Counted from the first letter of the stretch, positions 17,656-26,696 are shown. The stretch: DNA of 45,719 nt from an uncultured Fibrobacter sp. (GCA_934700345.1 CAKUXP010000027.1:1-45719); one strand, 5' to 3'. Numbers and translations: made by a program. Notes: generated by a model from the letters alone, not told the origin.

Positions 17656-18341
17656 TTACCCAACCTGAAAATACCCCAGCAGTTTTTTGTAGCCGTCTTG
17701 CGCCAAAAGACAGGTGTCCCGCAAACATTGCCAAAACATCAAAGCCGCCCGACACGTCCATTGCCGTCCTGGAAAGGATGAATCCGTTCAAATTCCACAT
17801 GGAAATTCAAGATATCGTCAAAATTCATCTTCCCTATCACATCACACGAAGAAAGCAGAGATTTCACCCGCCGACGGACATCCTTCGGGAGAACCGTTTC
17901 CACACCGCCAACTTCATTGGGCTGCTTTTTGTAATTCCCAACGACGAACCAATCTTTATCGCTATCGGATGTATTCGCCTTTAAAAGTAAGCGTAGGTGT
18001 TTTATGTGCGCTTCCGTTAGCCTTTTTTCGGCATGATCTATCCCATAATCGATGCAACGAAAATGATTGACCGTTTCCATAATGTCATCGACACGAATAA
18101 TTTCCGAAGAACTTTCCAGAGTGCGGGTTTCATAGATAAAGCGAGTCTGCTCTTTCGACAAACGGCTTCCTTCAATGTGGTTGGAATTATAAGTCAAGTC
18201 AATTTGCGTGCGATGATAAATTTCGCCGCTAATTTTTCCAGCCTTTTCAGTCCGAAGCCGTTGTAGCAATGAAAATTTTTCACCTTCTGATTTTTTTGCC
18301 AAATCTCTGCCCGACATATACTCCATCGACAATTTTAACAC
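17656..18341 (-). pseudogene. Fic-family AMP transferase, frameshifted and internally deleted
   Basis: The intact frame (18341-17739, GTG start, or ATG at 18326) encodes about 200 residues of a Fic protein: the auto-inhibitory-type segment TYNSNHIEGSRLS, WFVVGNYKKQPNEVGG, and the active-site loop HPFQDGNGRVGRL. It then meets a TGA. Shifting by one base restores a frame reading LMFWQCLRDTCLLAQDGYKKLLGYF to a TAA at 17656; the DTCLxAQDxYK part is the normal C-terminal end of this Fic group, but some 30 residues that usually separate it from the active site are missing. So there is both a frameshift and a deletion. Fic proteins transfer AMP or related groups to target proteins; the active site is kept but the fold is incomplete. 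Confidence 0.8.
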
Positions 18342-18380
18342 CCGCTCCTAAAATAGATTTTTTATGCGCTAACGAGACTT

Positions 18381-18902
18381 TTACCTTCCGTTCAGGTAAT
18401 CCAGCACCTTTTGCGTCAAGTCGTTCTCGTTTTTCCAGAAGAGGACCGCGCCGGTCGCCCGGTCGATCACCATGTCATAGCCTTCCTGCAAGGCGATTTC
18501 AGTCACAGCCTTCTTGATGAGAGAAATGATCGGGGCGCTCACCTTTTCGTTTTCGGTAATCAGCTCCCCGGTTCTTCCATAAACTCGGTCGATGAACTCC
18601 TTCAGCTCGGTATTCTTCTTCGCATAGTCCGCTTCGAGTTCCTTCCGCTTTTCGTCCGAAAGCATCAGGGACTGCTTGTCGAGCTTTTCCTTGATAGCGG
18701 CGAGTTCCTTCTGGAGCAGGTTCGCCTGCTGTTCCCATTTGGCGACCTGGCGATCATATTCCTCCTGCGCCTTTTTCGTTCCCTTGTAGCCTTCAAAAAT
18801 CAGCTTGGAATCTACATGGGCGACCCGCAAGCCGTCTTCCGCAAAAGCGTTCGAAGAAAGAATCAGCGCGAAGAAGAAAAGAAGAAAGGACTTTTTACGC
18901 AT
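18381..18902 (-). CDS. skp: Periplasmic chaperone Skp/OmpH family
   Basis: 173 residues from the ATG at 18902, whose A is shared with the bamA stop (TGATG). There is a signal peptide (MRKKSFLLFFFALILSSNAFA). The mature protein begins with the conserved LRVAHVDSKLIFEGY strand, followed by a long heptad-rich coiled coil (about 45-120) and a C-terminal AVTEIALQEGYDMVIDR segment. This is the OmpH/Skp pattern: trimeric periplasmic chaperones that hold unfolded outer-membrane proteins for the Bam complex. Its position directly after bamA is the common arrangement. A longer frame extending upstream into bamA is a shadow. Confidence 0.9.
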   Translation of the reverse strand: MRKKSFLLFFFALILSSNAFAEDGLRVAHVDSKLIFEGYKGTKKAQEEYDRQVAKWEQQANLLQKELAAIKEKLDKQSLMLSDEKRKELEADYAKKNTELKEFIDRVYGRTGELITENEKVSAPIISLIKKAVTEIALQEGYDMVIDRATGAVLFWKNENDLTQKVLDYLNGR

Positions 18903-21673
18903 CAGAATCCCTGCCCGATGACAAAGTTGAATTCCATGTCGCCCACGCTCGTGCGTTCGTAGCCGGAATAGGTTTCTCCCGGGTCGAGCGGCCAGGCAAA
19001 GTCGAACCCGATAATGCCGAGCATCGGGACGACCACGCGGAAGCCGAAACCGAAGTCCCGCTTGAGACTCGACGGATCCCATTCCGAAAGCGGATTCGGC
19101 TGGCTTTTCGAAACCTTCGAATCCGGGTCGTAACGCTTTCCGAAGACATTTCCCGCATCGAAGAAAAGCGGCAAGAGGTAGAACGTGTTCGGCACGATTC
19201 CCCACTGGATTTCCGCACCGATATACTGGTAGCTGCGGCCTAGTCTGCGGTAGCCTATCGAGCCCGAGCTGTAACCGCGCATCATGCCGTCATAGCCCAG
19301 GACGCCGCCCATCTGGTACAATGTCCGATACTGGAGCGGATTTCCCACCATGATTCCGTATTCATTTGTCAGGGCGAGCGCGACGCGGTCTCCGATAAGC
19401 GGGAACCACCACTTGACGGTCAGATCCGTTTTTACGAAGCTGAAATCGCTGCCAATGATATCGTCCGCGACTTCCACGGAAAGGACATAGCGCGATCCGT
19501 CCGTCGGGAACTGCGGCAGGTTCTTGTCATCGCGGATCAGTTTAAACGTCACCGCGGATTCGATTCCCGAATAGCGGACAAGGCTTCCATCGACGTTTCC
19601 GCCCTGCTTGTTCATCATCCAGCTGTAGCCGATTTGCCCGTAGAAATAGTCGTCCGGCCAGGTCAGGCGTTTGCCGACATAGATGGATCCGCCGTAGCGC
19701 GTAATGTCCGGGTCGTCGTCCTGGTTCCACCACGCATAGCTGAGGCTCGTTCCGAGCGTAATCGGGTAGTCTAGGAACCACGGTTCGACAAAGCCAATCG
19801 AAGCGCTCTTCTTGTCTTCGCCGTACTCCACGTTGAACGTCGCGCTCTGTCCGTCGCCCATGCAGCAGTTCGGAATCGACACGCCGAGGGTTCCCGTGAG
19901 ACCGTCGCTCTGGCTGTAAGCGAGACCCGCGCTGAACTGTCCCGTTCCCGCTTCCTTTTCCGCAACCTTAAAGACCAGATCGACCTGCTGGTCTCCCACT
20001 ACCTGGATGTCGGGATAGACCATGTCGAAATAATTCAGCTGCATGATTTCGCGGAAGCTGCGTTCGAGCGACGACTGGCGGTAGGTGTCCCCCGGATAGA
20101 GACGGACCTCGCGGCGGATAACCTTGTCCTTCGTCTTCGTGTTGCCGATGATGTTCACCCGGTGAACCTGGGCGGGCAAACCTTCGCGCATCCGGTATTC
20201 GAGATTGACGACACTGTCGTTTACAAAGTTCCGGGTTTCGTCGAACTGGGCAAAGAGATAGCCGTCTTCGCGGTAGGAGGCGATGATTGCGCTGCGCGTC
20301 GCCTCGTAAGCGTAATAGTCGAAGACCTCGCCGCTATCGAGATAGACAGCGCGGGAAAGCATCTTGTCCGTCAAGGCTTCGTTTCCGGTGAAGTGGACCG
20401 AACCCGCGTAGTAGCGCTGTCCCTCGTTGATGTCAATGTAGATGCGGACATACTTGGACGTGATAACGCTGTCGTAAGGCGTGAGCGCGCCGAATGTTTC
20501 TTCGAGCGTATAGCGGGCGAGAAGCTTTTCTTCGTAGCGATTCCGCCTGTGCTTCCGCAAAAGTTCATTCACCTTCGGATTTTTCCAGGTGCGATCCTTT
20601 GAAAGATTCCTGATCCAGACATTCCGCAATTCTTCATACGTGATAATCCCATTTAAAATCTTGACAGCGGTCTCCTCGTCCTGGACATCATACACCGGAA
20701 CAGCCTGCGCATTCGGGGCGAAGTTTCTCCGATGTTCCCGGTAATAATGCGCCGACTTTTCCACAACGCGACCGGCCAGGCGGTTCATGATGTTCGCCGT
20801 GTCGGAAATCGCCTGGTTTAGCTGCCCGTAGAGAAGGTCCAGCTTGCGATTTTTCGGAACGGTGCGCCCCAGGTAGAAGTTGCAACTCGAATCCGGCAGA
20901 TACTCGGCGCGAAACTCTTTCAGTTCCGCATCCAGGTAGCCAAAATGCCTTATCGCGTTCAGCACCGTATCGCGGTCCGCTTCGAAAACGGACTCCTTAA
21001 ACTCGCCGTCGCCCCACCAGTGCGTGCGCTTTGTCAGCATGTGGTCGGTAATGTCCGTTGTCGGGACATGGTCATTTCCCGTTACCACGATTGAATCCAC
21101 CTGGACTTTCGGCCCTTCGCGAACGATGAACGTCACCGAATTTTCATGATCGGAGACGGGCGTTTCGCGAAATCCGACTTCCGCAAGCAGATAGCCCTCG
21201 GAACGGTAATAGTTCAAGATGTTCTGGCGGTCGCGTTCAAGCCCGCTCTTGCTATAGACCCTTCCCTGCAAGAGGTTTACCTTGAGACGCACATCCTCTT
21301 CCGAAATCTCGTCGCAGCCTTCGACATATACCGTATCGAGCGCAGGAAGTTCCACGACGCGAAACACCAGATCGACCTTGCTTTCCGACCCTGGCAAGTA
21401 ATCCACCCAGGCGGTAACATCGTCAAAATATCCCGTTTCGAACAAGTCCGAAACGCTCTTCTGGACCTTTTCCGTAAAGACCGACGGTTGGAACGACTGG
21501 CCGTCTCGAACGCTCACCCGGCTAAGCACGGAACGTTCATCCATATTGACAAGACCTTCGGCACGGACCCGGCGAACGGTAGTCGGAGTCGTAAAGTTCT
21601 CGGGCACATCCAAAAGCTGCGCCATCGGGAATGCGGTCAGAACAAGTAAAAAGGCAAGGACACGAAAAAGCAA
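18902..21673 (-). CDS. bamA: Outer membrane protein assembly factor BamA
   Basis: 923 residues. The start is TTG at 21673, needed to include the signal peptide (ending FPMAQL), with AAGG about 10 nt upstream. POTRA domains follow (VRRVRAEGLVN, DTVYVEGCDE, DSIVVTGNDH, GSVHFTGNEAL and HRVNIIGNTKT mark their first strands), then a 16-strand-type barrel from about residue 600 with the terminal aromatic signal MEFNFVIGQGF. POTRA3 has an unusual insertion of about 130 mostly helical, basic residues (about 265-400) before its last strand. BamA folds and inserts beta-barrel proteins into the outer membrane. The length exceeds the usual 800 residues because of this insertion. Confidence 0.94.
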   Translation of the reverse strand: MLFRVLAFLLVLTAFPMAQLLDVPENFTTPTTVRRVRAEGLVNMDERSVLSRVSVRDGQSFQPSVFTEKVQKSVSDLFETGYFDDVTAWVDYLPGSESKVDLVFRVVELPALDTVYVEGCDEISEEDVRLKVNLLQGRVYSKSGLERDRQNILNYYRSEGYLLAEVGFRETPVSDHENSVTFIVREGPKVQVDSIVVTGNDHVPTTDITDHMLTKRTHWWGDGEFKESVFEADRDTVLNAIRHFGYLDAELKEFRAEYLPDSSCNFYLGRTVPKNRKLDLLYGQLNQAISDTANIMNRLAGRVVEKSAHYYREHRRNFAPNAQAVPVYDVQDEETAVKILNGIITYEELRNVWIRNLSKDRTWKNPKVNELLRKHRRNRYEEKLLARYTLEETFGALTPYDSVITSKYVRIYIDINEGQRYYAGSVHFTGNEALTDKMLSRAVYLDSGEVFDYYAYEATRSAIIASYREDGYLFAQFDETRNFVNDSVVNLEYRMREGLPAQVHRVNIIGNTKTKDKVIRREVRLYPGDTYRQSSLERSFREIMQLNYFDMVYPDIQVVGDQQVDLVFKVAEKEAGTGQFSAGLAYSQSDGLTGTLGVSIPNCCMGDGQSATFNVEYGEDKKSASIGFVEPWFLDYPITLGTSLSYAWWNQDDDPDITRYGGSIYVGKRLTWPDDYFYGQIGYSWMMNKQGGNVDGSLVRYSGIESAVTFKLIRDDKNLPQFPTDGSRYVLSVEVADDIIGSDFSFVKTDLTVKWWFPLIGDRVALALTNEYGIMVGNPLQYRTLYQMGGVLGYDGMMRGYSSGSIGYRRLGRSYQYIGAEIQWGIVPNTFYLLPLFFDAGNVFGKRYDPDSKVSKSQPNPLSEWDPSSLKRDFGFGFRVVVPMLGIIGFDFAWPLDPGETYSGYERTSVGDMEFNFVIGQGF

Positions 21674-21721
21674 ATGGGTGCTACCTTGTTAAATAGGAAT
21701 AAAAATCGTTTCCAAAGATAC

Positions 21722-21754
21722 AAAAAAACGCCCGTGAAAAAACGGACGTTTCCA
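21722..21754 (-). terminator. Intrinsic terminator of the lipoprotein gene
   Basis: On the minus strand an AAACGTCCGT/ACGGGCGTTT hairpin (one G-T pair) with an A/T-rich loop is followed by seven T residues. It lies about 20 nt after the stop of the lipoprotein gene at 21774 and separates it from bamA. Confidence 0.75.
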
Positions 21755-21773
21755 AAAGCGTTATCCCAAAGGT

Positions 21774-22826
21774 TTATTGTCCCAAGTACTTGCGACCGAT
21801 GCCGAACTGGTCCTTGTACTCGACATAATCCGGTACAAAACCGTTCGGGTAGCTGAACGCAATGTTCACCGAGCACTGGAACTCGTTTCTGAGTTCGCCC
21901 TTGCCGGTAAAAGGCTTCTGCTTCTTTTCGATTCTCATCTTGTCACCCTTGCCGACAACGACTTCCGCATCGCACCAACCCTTGCCGACCTGCTTCGCAA
22001 AGACGGAATCGCCCGAGGTCGACACAAGCTTGATCCGGGTCGGGTCGAGTTCCGTGTTGTTTCCGGTCGAAGCCCAGAACTGGAGCTCGCCTTTGAGAGA
22101 TGTCGGGGCGACCTGGATGGTCGGGAAAGCCATTACGTAGCCCCACTTATCGACGAGCGGCGACTTGTTCGGGATGTTTTCACCAAAGATGAGGAAGTAG
22201 GGACGGGTCGCAATGCGGCTCTTATTGTGTTCACGCTGGAGATCCGCATTTTTCGGAGCGATCAGTTCCATCACCAGCAGGTTGTATTCCTTGACGACCG
22301 GATCGTCTTCATCGATAGCATCCGAAAGGTTCTTGGAAACATAGAGGTTTTCCGCCTGGGTACGGAGCGCCTGGATTTTCGCAAAGTCGCCGTTCAGGCG
22401 CTTGAGAAGGGTAATCGACGTGTCGATCTTCGCAAAGCCGTCGAGCGAATTGCCGAGACTCGCCCCCTCCGCTGTCGCCTGGTTCAAGCCGACATTGGAA
22501 AGCGCTTCCGCGATAGCCGTCGCCGTTTCCACGTTTTCGACCTTATTGATGTTCTGGAGGGTCTGTTCGAAAAGTCCATGGAGCAGGTCGCTCTGCGGAT
22601 CCTTCTTGCTTTCCTGCTCGGCGCGTTTCGCAAGCGCAAGCGTAAAGTTGTCGTAGAATTCGCTAGAGATCTTCCCCTTGTCCTTCGCATTCAGATAGGA
22701 ATTGATTGCGTTCTGGTAACGGCCCGCTTCTAGGTGCTCGTCTCCGCGCTTTTCATTGGTACCCTTACAGCCGGCGAGGAAGAACGCCGAAGCCGCCAAA
22801 AGAACGACGATGTGTCTTGTTTTCAT
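21774..22826 (-). CDS. Lipoprotein with N-terminal TPR-like helices
   Basis: 350 residues. The signal peptide ends in the lipobox LAGC (Cys20), so the protein should be lipid-anchored. Residues 25-75 (GDEHLEAGRYQNAINSYLNA) resemble a tetratricopeptide helix pair; a long helical middle follows, and the last 130 residues look beta-rich, with conserved-looking GELQFWASTGNNTELDP and NGFVPDYVEYKDQFG segments. I do not recognise the family. AAAGGGTC precedes the ATG. It is monocistronic: its own terminator follows and a divergent gene lies upstream. A role in the cell envelope is inferred from the anchor and from lying next to bamA. Confidence 0.75.
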   Translation of the reverse strand: MKTRHIVVLLAASAFFLAGCKGTNEKRGDEHLEAGRYQNAINSYLNAKDKGKISSEFYDNFTLALAKRAEQESKKDPQSDLLHGLFEQTLQNINKVENVETATAIAEALSNVGLNQATAEGASLGNSLDGFAKIDTSITLLKRLNGDFAKIQALRTQAENLYVSKNLSDAIDEDDPVVKEYNLLVMELIAPKNADLQREHNKSRIATRPYFLIFGENIPNKSPLVDKWGYVMAFPTIQVAPTSLKGELQFWASTGNNTELDPTRIKLVSTSGDSVFAKQVGKGWCDAEVVVGKGDKMRIEKKQKPFTGKGELRNEFQCSVNIAFSYPNGFVPDYVEYKDQFGIGRKYLGQ

Positions 22827-22859
22827 TATTTGACCCTTTATCCGAAAAATTTAAGGTTC

Positions 22860-22873
22860 GGTAGATTTCTACC
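22860..22873. repeat. Palindrome in the divergent intergenic region
   Basis: GGTAGATTTCTACC is a perfect inverted repeat (6-bp arms, 2-nt centre) between the divergent lipoprotein and glycogen synthase-like genes, about 35 nt upstream of the lipoprotein ATG. It could be an operator or a 5' leader hairpin; nothing further supports a function. Confidence 0.35.
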
Positions 22874-22938
22874 TGTAATTTAATTAAATATTTTTATGGT
22901 GAAGCATCCGCTTCGTAAATTATTTTTTGGAGAATGTA

Positions 22939-24348
22939 TTGAAATTTCTTGCTGTCAGCCCGGAATCCGGAGAATGGACAAAACCCAGCCCCTTAGGCGG
23001 AGCCGTAAACCAGCTTACACAGGCCAGCGCACGCGCCGGTACGGAAACCCTGACGATTTCTCCCTTTTATCCGCGACTTCTGGGAAACCAGTCCGATTAC
23101 CGCCAAGTCTTCCAGGGAGTCGAAAAACTCCGCAATATGCCATTCGAGGTCTGGGTGGGGAAAAATCCACTCTACGCCTATATCCGGTTCGACAGCTATT
23201 TCGACCGTCCCGCAATTTACGGGGAAAACAGGATCCCCTATGGCGACAACCACCTGAGATTTTCCTATCTCGCATCGGCAGCCCTCGCCTATGCGGACGC
23301 TATCCGCTTCACCCCGACAGTTCTCTGCGGGCACGACTGGAGCGGAGCCCTGATAGCCCCGATAGCCAAGACCGTCTATCCCGAAGCGTTCGGAAATACG
23401 CCCTTTTTCTTCACCGTCCACAATATCACCTACGATTTCCACGTCACCGAATCGGAGATCGAATGCATCGGTCTGCCACGGCAAGACTTCAACATGAACG
23501 GTTACGAGTTCTGGGGAAAGGTCAGTCTTCTCAAGGCAGGCATTTTCTACGCCAAAAGGGTCCTGCTCCCCTCGCCCGGATACTGCGACGGAATCCTCAA
23601 CGACCACCTCGGCGGTGGACTTTCGGGTTTCCTCATCCAAAACAGGGAAAAGCTCAAGGGCATCCAGTTCGGGCTGAACTATCCTTTCTGGGATTTTAAC
23701 GCAAAGGCGGCCCAGCCGATCGAAATCGCCAAGAAGGCGGCTCGTTCGACACTCGAATCGAGCCTTGGCAAAAGCTTCGACTACCGCATGGTCATGTTCT
23801 GCAACCTAGGTCCCGAGTCCGGTCGAACGTCCGAAACCCTCGCAACGCTTCTCGGGGATATCAACAAGCTGAACGTCTTCATTGTCGTCGGAGCGGTCAG
23901 GAACAGCCAGGAATGGAACTATTACAACTCCGTAGCAAGTCAGGAACATTCCCACATGGCGGTCATGGAAATGAACCCGACGGACAACCTGAACGTCCGG
24001 ACAGCGCTTGCCGGTTCGGACATCCTGTTTGCGGCAAATCCTACAGAACCTTCCGCCAGCATGATCCTGAAGTCGCTCGCTTGCGGAACGATTCCCCTGA
24101 CCGGGCGGGATGTCGGTTGCGCGAACCTGCTCACCAACTATGTCGGGGATTTTTCCACGGCAAACGCGATGCTCGTCGATGACTCTGCGGCTCCGGACCA
24201 GATGATCCGAAAGTTCAAGAACGCGGTCCAGCTTTACAACTCCAACCCCGAAAGCTGGAACTACCTTGTGCGAAATGCCTACCAGTTCCGCTACGAGTGG
24301 GATCGGACGATTTCGCAATACCTCATCACTTTCGGCGAGAACGCCTAG
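22939..24348 (+). CDS. Divergent glycogen/starch synthase-like glycosyltransferase (GT5-like)
   Basis: 469 residues from the TTG at 22939, placed 6 nt after GGAG and giving the usual MKFLAVSPESG opening; a TTG 12 nt earlier lacks that spacing. The GlgA-type N-terminal domain is recognisable: LCGHDWSGALIAP, FFTVHNITYDF, SLLKAGIFYAKRVLLPSPGY and LKGIQFGLNYPFWDF. The C-terminal Rossmann domain keeps EPSASMILKSLACGTIPL, matching the EPCG region of GT5 enzymes. Two usual ADP-glucose sites are altered: the N-terminal KxGGL loop reads PSPLGGAV, and the C-terminal GGL loop reads VGCANL. It is therefore probably a glycogen synthase homologue, but with doubtful substrate or activity. Confidence 0.72.
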   Translation: MKFLAVSPESGEWTKPSPLGGAVNQLTQASARAGTETLTISPFYPRLLGNQSDYRQVFQGVEKLRNMPFEVWVGKNPLYAYIRFDSYFDRPAIYGENRIPYGDNHLRFSYLASAALAYADAIRFTPTVLCGHDWSGALIAPIAKTVYPEAFGNTPFFFTVHNITYDFHVTESEIECIGLPRQDFNMNGYEFWGKVSLLKAGIFYAKRVLLPSPGYCDGILNDHLGGGLSGFLIQNREKLKGIQFGLNYPFWDFNAKAAQPIEIAKKAARSTLESSLGKSFDYRMVMFCNLGPESGRTSETLATLLGDINKLNVFIVVGAVRNSQEWNYYNSVASQEHSHMAVMEMNPTDNLNVRTALAGSDILFAANPTEPSASMILKSLACGTIPLTGRDVGCANLLTNYVGDFSTANAMLVDDSAAPDQMIRKFKNAVQLYNSNPESWNYLVRNAYQFRYEWDRTISQYLITFGENA

Positions 24349-25496
24349 TTTTCCGTACACCAGACCGTCGGGGAAAGTTCCGAACGGACAATCGAAGCCC
24401 TCACATGGTAAAGGGAGTCCGGATCCATTTGCGTGACACCGATGACCCCGTCCGCAATCCGGGCATTCAGGTTTTCGGTTTTCCCCCACGCCTTGTTGTA
24501 GCCGGTCCCATGGCCCCCGGCATCATAACCGGCATCGGCCAGGACAGGACGCTTTAACAAATCGGCGATTCCTTTCCATGTTGCGGCGTTTGCCGCGCGA
24601 ATCTTTTCGCTAGTCGCTGCGGTCCTCCCACCGGAAGTGCTTGCGAAATCCACTTTGGACAAATCGAAATTCGAATACCACGCCTCCTGATCCAGGACCC
24701 AGGGAGAAATATCAATGGCAATTTTGGACGCCGGCAAATAAGCCTTGATCGTATCGACAATTTGGGAAAAATAGACACCCATCATCGAATCGGGAACGCC
24801 TCCACCGTTTTGCGCAAAGCCTCCATGGTCGCTAGACTTTGACGCCTGGACACTTCCCGAATAGGAATACTGGTAAAAATCAGGTTCGACAAGCCAGATA
24901 AATTGTACGGTATCCGGATCCTGGTTCGCAAAGAATTCGATATGCTCCCGGAAACCCGCCGCATATTCCCGGTAACGATACAAGATGGAATCCTGGAAAT
25001 AATTCCGGATAAGTTCCGCCCCGTCCGTACAGTGGTTCGGGGTGACAAACGCACCATCTTTCTTCGTATCGCAATCGGCAAGTCCGTGGTCCTTGCCGAA
25101 CTCCGCAATCACGTAGGCGTAAATCATCGGAGTGGCGTTTATCTGTCGCGTCACATCGAACATTCGCGCTTCGAACGCATTGAAGAAATCGTTATCGCCA
25201 AGCCAGACCGAAATATAGTCAAGACCCTCATAAAACGCAGGATCCTCGTGAGCGGTCTGCCAACCCGCGCCAAAGTTGAAACGGCAAGGGTCAAATCCAG
25301 GATGATGCACAAAGAGCGACGAAGAGCTTTCTTCCGTAAACGATGAAGAGGAAAAAAGCTGCCATTCCGAAGAAACCGGATTTTCCGACGAAGATATTTC
25401 GTCAACTTCACCCGCATCGGGCCTTGAAGCGCTTTCCGACAAACAGGATGCAAGAAGTGCGCCAACTGCGCACAGAATAAATTTTCGCCAGCGCAT
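24345..25496 (-). CDS. Lipoprotein with serine-rich linker and a possible TIM-barrel enzyme domain
   Basis: 383 residues. The signal peptide ends in a lipobox (LLASC, Cys18). Residues 35-63 are a serine-rich linker (ISSSENPVSS, FSSSSFTEESSSS) of the type common in Fibrobacter secreted proteins. The remaining 315 residues form a soluble domain with strand-like segments ending in acidic residues (FIWLVEPDFYQY, IAIDISPWVLDQ, VLADAGYDAGG), which suggests a glycoside hydrolase-type barrel, but I cannot name the family. AGGAGA lies 6 nt before the ATG. It converges on the preceding gene: the two stop codons share the palindrome CTAG. Confidence 0.7.
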   Translation of the reverse strand: MRWRKFILCAVGALLASCLSESASRPDAGEVDEISSSENPVSSEWQLFSSSSFTEESSSSLFVHHPGFDPCRFNFGAGWQTAHEDPAFYEGLDYISVWLGDNDFFNAFEARMFDVTRQINATPMIYAYVIAEFGKDHGLADCDTKKDGAFVTPNHCTDGAELIRNYFQDSILYRYREYAAGFREHIEFFANQDPDTVQFIWLVEPDFYQYSYSGSVQASKSSDHGGFAQNGGGVPDSMMGVYFSQIVDTIKAYLPASKIAIDISPWVLDQEAWYSNFDLSKVDFASTSGGRTAATSEKIRAANAATWKGIADLLKRPVLADAGYDAGGHGTGYNKAWGKTENLNARIADGVIGVTQMDPDSLYHVRASIVRSELSPTVWCTEN

Positions 25497-25632
25497 AGAG
25501 TTCTCCTTTTAAAAACCACACAATCCCGGCAACAAATTTACATAAAGCGAATGCCTTTCCAAGCCGTTAAAATTTGTTTTACAGAATCCACGATGAATTT
25601 TCCGGTGCTTTGGAATAAAGCCTCGCATTTTC

Positions 25633-25638
25633 TATATT
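25633..25638 (+). promoter_or_regulatory. Putative -10 element of the kinase gene
   Basis: TATATT followed by 8 nt (TCGCTGAT) and the ATG at 25647, with no Shine-Dalgarno sequence. This is a reason to choose that ATG over the upstream in-frame ATG at 25551, which would lie before the promoter. Confidence 0.5.
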
Positions 25639-25646
25639 TCGCTGAT

Positions 25647-26696
25647 ATGGCAACGGATGAAACCAAAACCCAAGACGGAACCAAGACGGGCACAAGAAAG
25701 CGGACGAAGCAGACAAAAATCGGCGGATACTTGCCGATAAAAAAGATCGGACAAGGCGCAATGGGAGACATCTGGCTTTGCGAGGACCCTTCGCTATGCC
25801 GCCCGGTCGTTGTGAAACAGATGCTTCCGAGCCTTCGGGGTTACGACGATCTCATCCAGCGTTTTAAGCGGGAATGCGTTCTGCTCGCCGCCCTGCACCA
25901 TCCAAACATCGTACATCCCTATGCGCTTTGGCAAGAACGAACCGGGAAGCTCGCCCTCGCAATGGAGTATGTTGACGGGAAGACCTTTCGCGAAATTCTC
26001 GATGTGCAAAGCCGCCCACCGATCTGGGTTACGCTCTACCTTGTCCACGAAATTCTGCAGACATTAATTTGTGTACATGCGAACCAGATTATCCACCGCG
26101 ACCTGAAGCCTTCGAACATGATGGTCGAAAAAAACGGGCGAGTGCGGCTTCTGGACTTTGGCATCGCCCGGGACGCCAATCCCGGACAGGACATGACTCT
26201 TCCGGGAAGCGTCCTCGGGACCGCAGCCTACATGAGTCCCGAACAGGTCAAGGGATTCACCGTCACCTACGCCTCGGACATTTTCAGTTTGGGAATTATC
26301 GCATGCGAAATGATTATGGGAAAGAACCCATTCCGCGGCGAATCGATGGAACTCACATCCCAGTATATTCTGAACCTGAAACTGAAGATGAACAACTTCC
26401 CTCCGGGAACGCCATACCGCTTGCGCCGCTGGATTTTAAAATGCCTCGAAAAAAAGCCGCAAGATCGCTTTTCATCTACCAAGGAAGCGGCGGATGCGCT
26501 CGCCCAAATTATGGACGGATACCCGCGGCAACTCGATATTCCCATGCGCGAATGGCTTACGGCCACGATGCGCAACGAACCGCTGCCGGAACTTCCCAAA
26601 AATTCCCGGCTGACGATATTCAAGATAGGAATCGGCATCGGTGCTTTTGCAGGAACACTTCTCGCCACTTTTATCACGGCTCTTATCTGCCGTTAA
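25647..26696 (+). CDS. Hanks-type serine/threonine protein kinase with C-terminal membrane anchor
   Basis: 349 residues. After a basic, Thr/Lys-rich N-terminus the kinase domain has the glycine loop GQGAMG (35-40), Lys57 in VVVKQ, the catalytic loop HRDLKPSN (Asp152), DFG (Asp170) and the activation-loop end GTAAYMSPEQ, so it should be active. A single hydrophobic helix at the extreme C-terminus (IGIGIGAFAGTLLATFITALI) would anchor it in the membrane with almost no extracellular part, unlike PASTA kinases, so it has no obvious sensor domain. The start at 25647 is preferred because of the TATATT element just upstream. The cvpA-like gene follows after 9 nt. Confidence 0.9.
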   Translation: MATDETKTQDGTKTGTRKRTKQTKIGGYLPIKKIGQGAMGDIWLCEDPSLCRPVVVKQMLPSLRGYDDLIQRFKRECVLLAALHHPNIVHPYALWQERTGKLALAMEYVDGKTFREILDVQSRPPIWVTLYLVHEILQTLICVHANQIIHRDLKPSNMMVEKNGRVRLLDFGIARDANPGQDMTLPGSVLGTAAYMSPEQVKGFTVTYASDIFSLGIIACEMIMGKNPFRGESMELTSQYILNLKLKMNNFPPGTPYRLRRWILKCLEKKPQDRFSSTKEAADALAQIMDGYPRQLDIPMREWLTATMRNEPLPELPKNSRLTIFKIGIGIGAFAGTLLATFITALICR

